Shown here piece by piece: positions 61,337-64,000 of a DNA stretch of 64,000 nucleotides (positions are counted from its first letter, which is position 1; every line of letters starts with the position of its first letter). This DNA is from Phoenix dactylifera. Lineage: Eukaryota > Streptophyta > Magnoliopsida > Arecales > Arecaceae. Location of the stretch: contig NC_052392.1 in the NCBI RefSeq assembly GCF_009389715.1, forward strand, positions 39,971,668 through 40,035,667, written 5' to 3'. Under the pieces are notes generated by a model. That model had not been told where the DNA came from. It saw only the letters and a list, made by a program, of their open reading frames with translations, and ran no database searches. The position numbers and the translations under genes were made by a program.

Positions 61337-61618
61337 CAGTAAATCAATTAACAATATAAATTTAGAAAATCAATGGTTAACTTTTTATGGTATGCACTGC
61401 AGTAAATCAATTAAGGATATAATTTTAAAAAATCAATGGCTAACCTTATATGGTATACATTGCAGTAAATCAATTAACGATATAAATTTAAGAAATCAAT
61501 GGCTAACCTTATATGGTATACATTGCAGTAAATCAATTAACGATGTAAATTTAAGAAATCAATGGCTAACCTTATATGGTATACATTGCAGTAAATCAAT
61601 TAACGATGTAAATTTAGG
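61337..61618. repeat. 63-bp minisatellite upstream of the MADS gene
   Basis: Units start exactly 63 bases apart at 61337, 61400, 61463, 61526 and 61589 (last one partial), each beginning CAGTAAATCAATTAA. Units 3, 4 and 5 are nearly identical, while the first two have diverged, a gradient typical of expansion at one end. As 63 is 21 codons, a frame stays open through the array, but the repeated peptide is a by-product. Confidence 0.95.
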
Positions 61619-61685
61619 AAAGTCGACACAATTTAGTAAATCAATGACTACCGCACATGGAAAGGTCTAGCACAACCTGTCGTCC

Positions 61686-61692
61686 TATATAA
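61686..61692 (+). promoter_or_regulatory. TATA box of the MADS gene
   Basis: CCTATATAAGCAGCTC is a near-ideal plant TATA element. Start of transcription about 30 bases downstream falls in the pyrimidine-rich leader, giving a 5' UTR of about 120 nt. Confidence 0.7.
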
Positions 61693-61697
61693 GCAGC

Positions 61698-61800
61698 TCA
61701 ATCTCTCCCTCTCCTCCGCCTCCCTTCTCCCTTCTCTTTTCTCCCTTCTCCCTTCTCCCTTCTCCCTTCTCCCTTCTCTTCCTTGCTCTCTTCTTCCTTT
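61698..61800 (+). repeat. Polypyrimidine leader with CTCCCTT repeats
   Basis: Nearly all C and T, including several consecutive TTCTCCC heptamers. It probably forms most of the MADS 5' UTR. Pyrimidine tracts in plant leaders can raise transcription, but here that is only an inference. Confidence 0.8.
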
Positions 61801-61841
61801 TGCTCCCCTTCTTTTCACCAGAACATACATATAAATATAAT

Positions 61842-62594
61842 ATGGTGAGGACGAGGAAGCCGAGCATGGGACGTCAGAAGATCGAGATCAAGAGAATCGA
61901 GAGCGAGGAGGCCCGCCAGGTGTGCTTCTCGAAGCGCCGCGCCGGGCTCTTCAAGAAGGCCAACGAGCTCTCCATCCTATGCGGCGCCGAGATAGGTGTC
62001 ATTGTCTTCTCCCCCGCCGGCAGGCCTTTTTCTTTCGGCCACCCCTCCGTCGACTCCATCATCGACCGCTTCCTCTCCGGCAGCCCCTCCCCTCCGACTC
62101 TGCCGTCCGCTGACCACCGCATGCCGCTGGCGCAGGAGATGATGGTCGTCCGCGAGCTCAACCGCCAGTACACGGAGCTCGCGGCCTTGCTGGAGACCGA
62201 GAGGAGGAAGAAGGCGGCGCTCGAGGAGGCCGTGAGGATGAAGCAGGCGGGGGAGGCCGCCTTGTGGGGCGCGAACATCGAAGTGCTCGGCGTGGGGGAG
62301 CTCGAGAGGCTGCATCAGTCCTTGGAGAGGCTGTGGAGGGACGTGGCGAGGTGCGCCGACCAGCTCGTCATCGAGGCCGCGCATGCTCGGAGCTCCGGCA
62401 TCGCAGCGGCGAGTAGTACTGCTCTTCCTCCTCCTTCTGGTGTCCATCTAGGCTTTGGTCGTGGATTGGAGGAGGGGAGCATGGCGCTTCCTCCTCCCGC
62501 TACTGCCTTTGGTTATGGTCGTGGATTGGAGGGAGGGAGCATGGCGCTTCCTCCTCCCGCTACTGCCTTTGGTTATGGCCGTGGGCTCTTTTAG
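61842..62594 (+). CDS. Type I (Malpha) MADS-box transcription factor, AGL61/AGL62-like
   Basis: Intronless 250-residue frame, as usual for type I MADS genes. Residues 9-68 are the MADS domain: [70 protein letters not shown] directly after it is the mark of the AGL61/62/23/28 group. Residues 90-180 form a predicted coiled coil for dimerisation; no K-domain is present. The C-terminus has a 20-residue unit ([20 protein letters not shown]) twice plus a partial third, coded by a 60-bp tandem duplication (62457-62576). Relatives act in central cell and endosperm, pairing with Mgamma partners such as AGL80. The start was chosen at ATG 61842; ATG 61866 (MGRQK) is the start used by many relatives and remains possible. 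Very GC-rich compared with its surroundings. Confidence 0.93.
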   Translation: MVRTRKPSMGRQKIEIKRIESEEARQVCFSKRRAGLFKKANELSILCGAEIGVIVFSPAGRPFSFGHPSVDSIIDRFLSGSPSPPTLPSADHRMPLAQEMMVVRELNRQYTELAALLETERRKKAALEEAVRMKQAGEAALWGANIEVLGVGELERLHQSLERLWRDVARCADQLVIEAAHARSSGIAAASSTALPPPSGVHLGFGRGLEEGSMALPPPATAFGYGRGLEGGSMALPPPATAFGYGRGLF

Positions 62595-63411
62595 AGGAGC
62601 ACGAGTCGTCTACGTCCAACTAATTAATGACAGAAACGGCCCTGGTAGCGGTCCTGCTTCTGTTGACTGGTCTTGCAGCCACTTGAGATTTGAGAAGAAT
62701 AATGCAATGGTGTCGGGAACGATCTCATCAATTTTGTGTTTTAGTTACGGCGAAGATTCGTAAGACTTAATATTGATTGCATGCTCTTGTTGATCCATAT
62801 CAAATTGTACCACGTTGTGGTAAAACAGTTCTAGGTAAAGAAGCAGCGAGATCATGGTTGCTAACAATTAATATTTACAGCTTCCGACCTAATACAAAAG
62901 GAAGGCCATTGGTAATTAAGGATCAATTGCATCTTATGGATTTACCAATTATGCGGTATAATATAATAAAAAAAGAAAAATGCCTAGAAATAAAAAGAAA
63001 GAGAAGGAAGTTTATTAGTCGAATTGGAAGCTATTTCGTAGTTAATATTTTTTTTTGTTTTTCTTTTTTTGCCACAAAGACAACTGGGTATCGCATATCC
63101 TTCGTGCTTGAGTTCCTTAAGGATAGCAATATAATCTTACATTCCCAAATGCTGTTGATCGAGTATTACAAGAACTAGAGTGCCAACAATATTTGGTCTC
63201 GAGTTGGATCTAAATCTTAGTTAGGTTTTTTTCTTTATTCTTCTTGTCAAGCCACCAAATGTGTGCTTTTTTAAAAAGAAAAATTAAACCTTAGGTAGAA
63301 GCATAGCCTAACCTTACTTAGGTCAAGCATACAAAACTTCCGCACAAGAAATTCAATTCAAGTAATAACAAAGAGAGATAGAGAAGTAAAAAATGTGCAA
63401 CAATTTTAGGT
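62595..63411. other. MADS 3' flank, no recognised gene
   Basis: An open stretch at 62777-63178 gives a readable but unrecognised peptide (GKEAARSWLLTINIYSF, KGRPLVIKDQLHLMDL) with no supported start. It could be a fragment of a lost gene or organelle-derived DNA; I cannot assign it. T- and A-runs follow. Confidence 0.4.
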
Positions 63412-63840
63412 AGAGATAGTAATTTATGGCTCGACCCGTCAACCGGACCCGCGAACGAGCTGCTTTAAGTAGTTTTGGGTTTGACATAAACAAATTTAGG
63501 TCATAAATGGGCCAATCCATCTAAACCTATTTATTAAATGCATTAGGTTCAGATTTAAACCTTTAACTCGTTTTGACCTATTTAATAATTGGATCAAGTT
63601 ATGACCCAGCTCGTTTAACCTGCTTAACGTATTTGAAATATGCTTAACCTATTTAACCCGACTCGCTTAACCTATTTAACCTATTTAAATTCATTTAACC
63701 CGTTTAGCTAATTAAATAAATGAGCTTTGTTAGTTGGATCAGTTTATCTATTTAATTAATAAGTCAGAGTCAGATTTAAAATTTTGACATGTTTATTAAG
63801 TACGTCAGGTTTGGATTGATAAATTTTTGACTCAATCTAC
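63412..63840. mobile_element. Second copy of the TTTAACC-rich MITE family, opposite orientation
   Basis: This stretch aligns in order with the reverse complement of the element at 43542-43971: AATTTATG near the start, then GGTCATAAATG, ACCTATTTATTAAAT, TTCAGATTTAAA, TATTTAATAATTGGA and GATAAATTTTTGA near the end. Copies have diverged, with this one richer in AACCCG/CTCG motifs. The ends are approximate and no target duplication was identified. Confidence 0.6.
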
Positions 63841-64000
63841 TTAACCTATTCTACTTTATTGCATTTTTCTAAATTCCTTGATTTTCTCCGCTCTTCTTTT
63901 TTCCCCTCCTTTTTTGAGAATTAACTCTTCATCTTATTGCTTTCCATTCTATATCTTCCTTATTTCAATTTAAAATCCCAAGTTTCAAGCTCAATAAAAA

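Larger units (their letters stand above)
61174..61841. promoter_or_regulatory. 668-bp divergent promoter between FKBP16-3-like and MADS genes
   Basis: The two start codons face away from each other over 668 bases. The FKBP side has a (TA)n stretch at 61294-61317, about 120-145 bases before its ATG, which could serve as a TATA region. The MADS side holds a minisatellite (61337-61618), a clean TATA box (61686-61692) and a pyrimidine-rich leader. Shared regulation is possible but not shown; a lumenal photosynthesis protein and a reproductive type I MADS factor would be expected to differ in expression. Confidence 0.6.

Noticed and set aside
61260-61670. 136-residue frame through the 63-bp minisatellite
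   Set aside because: Open only because 63 is a multiple of three; the repeated peptide has no known relative and lies upstream of the MADS TATA box.
62777-63178. Frame with GKEAARSWLLTINIYSF
   Set aside because: Readable peptide but no ATG start, no domain, and it decays into Lys and Phe runs. Organelle origin was considered, but no plastid or mitochondrial gene I know matches.

Overview
The window is nuclear DNA of a flowering plant. Its genes have GT-AG introns, AT-rich intergenic DNA, and plant-only families: COBRA-like, DOMON/cytochrome b561, thylakoid-lumen FKBP, type I MADS and group I bZIP. Codon use and protein character suggest a monocot, most likely a palm (Arecaceae). That is an inference from memory of related proteins, not a database result.

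Layout. The 3' end of a bZIP gene (+) runs off the left edge (last exon 553-953). Then come a rhomboid-like gene RBL13 (-, 5941-6756), a two-exon COBRA-like GPI protein (-, 10756-13569) and a four-exon DOMON/cytochrome b561 protein (-, 17340-19058). About 10 kb of gene-poor DNA follows, with a solo LTR and a truncated LINE. Next is a seven-coding-exon At1g61900-like GPI-anchored protein (-, 29363-41368), including a 15-nt micro-exon and a first coding exon 4.9 kb upstream. A ten-exon TBC/RabGAP gene (+, 45162-55088) comes next. Last are a seven-exon lumenal FKBP16-3-like gene (-, 56621-61173) and, divergent to it, an intronless Malpha-type MADS gene (+, 61842-62594). I rebuilt all exon joins by hand from reading frame, splice signals and remembered family sequence. 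The phases close exactly in every spliced gene.

The genes do not form a pathway. Three encode secreted or cell-surface proteins (COBRA-like, DOMON/b561, At1g61900-like), one a membrane protease-like protein, one a Rab GTPase regulator, one a thylakoid-lumen protein and two transcription factors.

The most informative unexplained structure is the mobile DNA and small duplications around and inside the genes. They include two nested hAT-type elements with perfect 8-bp target duplications in intron 1 of the At1g61900-like gene. There are also a SINE with a 13-bp target duplication, an Au-type SINE whose B-box region is tandemly duplicated, a MITE family present twice in opposite orientation, and two 3' LINE stubs. 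Short tandem duplications copy splice-acceptor regions (bZIP intron, FKBP exon 5), and a 63-bp minisatellite lies just upstream of the MADS TATA box. I found no CRISPR array, operon-like structure, rRNA gene or convincing intact tRNA gene, and no clearly novel multi-gene system.
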